From Setophaga petechia (lineage: Eukaryota > Chordata > Aves > Passeriformes > Parulidae), in NCBI GenBank assembly GCA_024362935.1, contig JANCRA010000006.1:32915924-32979923 (forward strand): a stretch of 64,000 nucleotides of DNA, in the 5' to 3' direction. Numbering within the stretch: the stretch's first letter is position 1; each line of letters begins with the position of its first letter. Position numbers and translations under genes: made by a program. The notes below the pieces were generated by a model, which saw only the letters and a list, made by a program, of their open reading frames with translations, did not search any database and was not told where the DNA came from. Below, one piece after another: positions 63,625 to 64,000 of the stretch.

Positions 63625-64000
63625 CTGTGGCAAGAAAGAAGCATGAGGGACAGGCCATTTCCTATCATGTAGAACCTCATTTCTTTTCAGATCTACCGCC
63701 ACATCTTCCAAGGAGAAATCATACATTTCGCAGCGACAGAGGGGTTCTAAGTCACAGCCACCAAATTAAAATTGGCCAATTCAACAGATCTCTAGATGGA
63801 TATGACGTTGGTTCTCCTGCCTGGCCTCTATCAGCAAGCAAGGTTGTCTCGGCTAAACGGAGCTTTTAGAGCTTGAAAGCACTGAAATGGAAAACTAGAA
63901 AAGCGACAGCATTGCCTTTGCTACTGCTGCTGCAGGTGTGGAAAACTAAAACTGGATCAGAATCCCACCCAGGGCTGGAAAAAGCAGGAAACATTGTGCA
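62437..64000 (+). repeat. 1.65-kb tandem duplication, unit 2 (cut by window end)
   Basis: See unit 1. CR1-like block at 62463-62733 and exon at 63493-63624. Confidence 0.88.
63493..63624 (-). CDS. Acidic/proline-rich exon, unit 2 copy
   Basis: 132 bases, phase 0, encoding [20 protein letters not shown] and [11 protein letters not shown], starting at an ATG after TTGCCACAG. It could be the first coding exon or an internal one. Upstream sequence 63625-63735 is open (MYDFSLEDVAVDL) but has no clear donor. Confidence 0.6.

Overview
The window looks like bird nuclear DNA, most likely a passerine (inference). The signs are CR1 LINE 3' ends, a broken olfactory receptor of the bird-expanded OR14 type, multi-exon fragments of families that are multicopy in songbirds (a PAK-like kinase and maestro heat-like repeat genes), and a dense crop of endogenous retroviruses (ERVs). 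I name the ERVs A to F here. None of the calls was checked against a database.

Region 1 (1-13.8 kb) is a three-level nest. The oldest layer is ERV-C (+), with an alpharetrovirus-like integrase end, env and 3' LTR at 11.4-13.8 kb. ERV-B (+, ERV-L-like, no env) sits inside its integrase. ERV-A (-, 65-4924, LTRs differing at 1 of 393 bases, 6-bp target duplication TAGCTA) sits inside the 5' LTR of ERV-B. ERV-A has decayed genes but near-identical LTRs, so it was probably moved by proteins supplied in trans.

Region 2 (13.8-20.8 kb) is GC-rich, gene-poor DNA with a diverged internal duplication, a CR1 3' end and an OR14-like pseudogene (-).

Region 3 (20.8-32 kb) holds ERV-D (-, 20832-28958), a nearly intact young betaretrovirus-like provirus. 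Its LTRs differ at 1 of 556 bases; gag, dUTPase/protease and pol are all open, in three successive -1 frames with visible slip sites, while env is an in-frame internally deleted 200-residue ORF. Next to it is the remnant ERV-E (-).

Region 4 (33.6-35.1 kb, +) is the 3' end of a maestro heat-like repeat gene.

Region 5 (35.8-45.3 kb, +) is ERV-F, a young provirus with a tRNA-His primer site and gammaretrovirus-style gag-UAG-pol readthrough with a predicted pseudoknot. It has a single frameshift in a C7 tract of pol, an unrecognised 224-residue Cys-rich and basic accessory ORF between pol and env, and an Env with an unusually long second subunit. This is the best candidate in the window for an undescribed system.

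Region 6 (45.4-50.4 kb) holds an old gag remnant, an interstitial telomere-like array split by a solo LTR, and a CR1 fragment. Region 7 (50.5-64 kb, -) is a PAK-like serine/threonine kinase gene with phase-consistent exons for nearly the whole kinase domain, upstream coiled-coil exons, and a 1.65-kb tandem duplication that copies an acidic/proline-rich exon.
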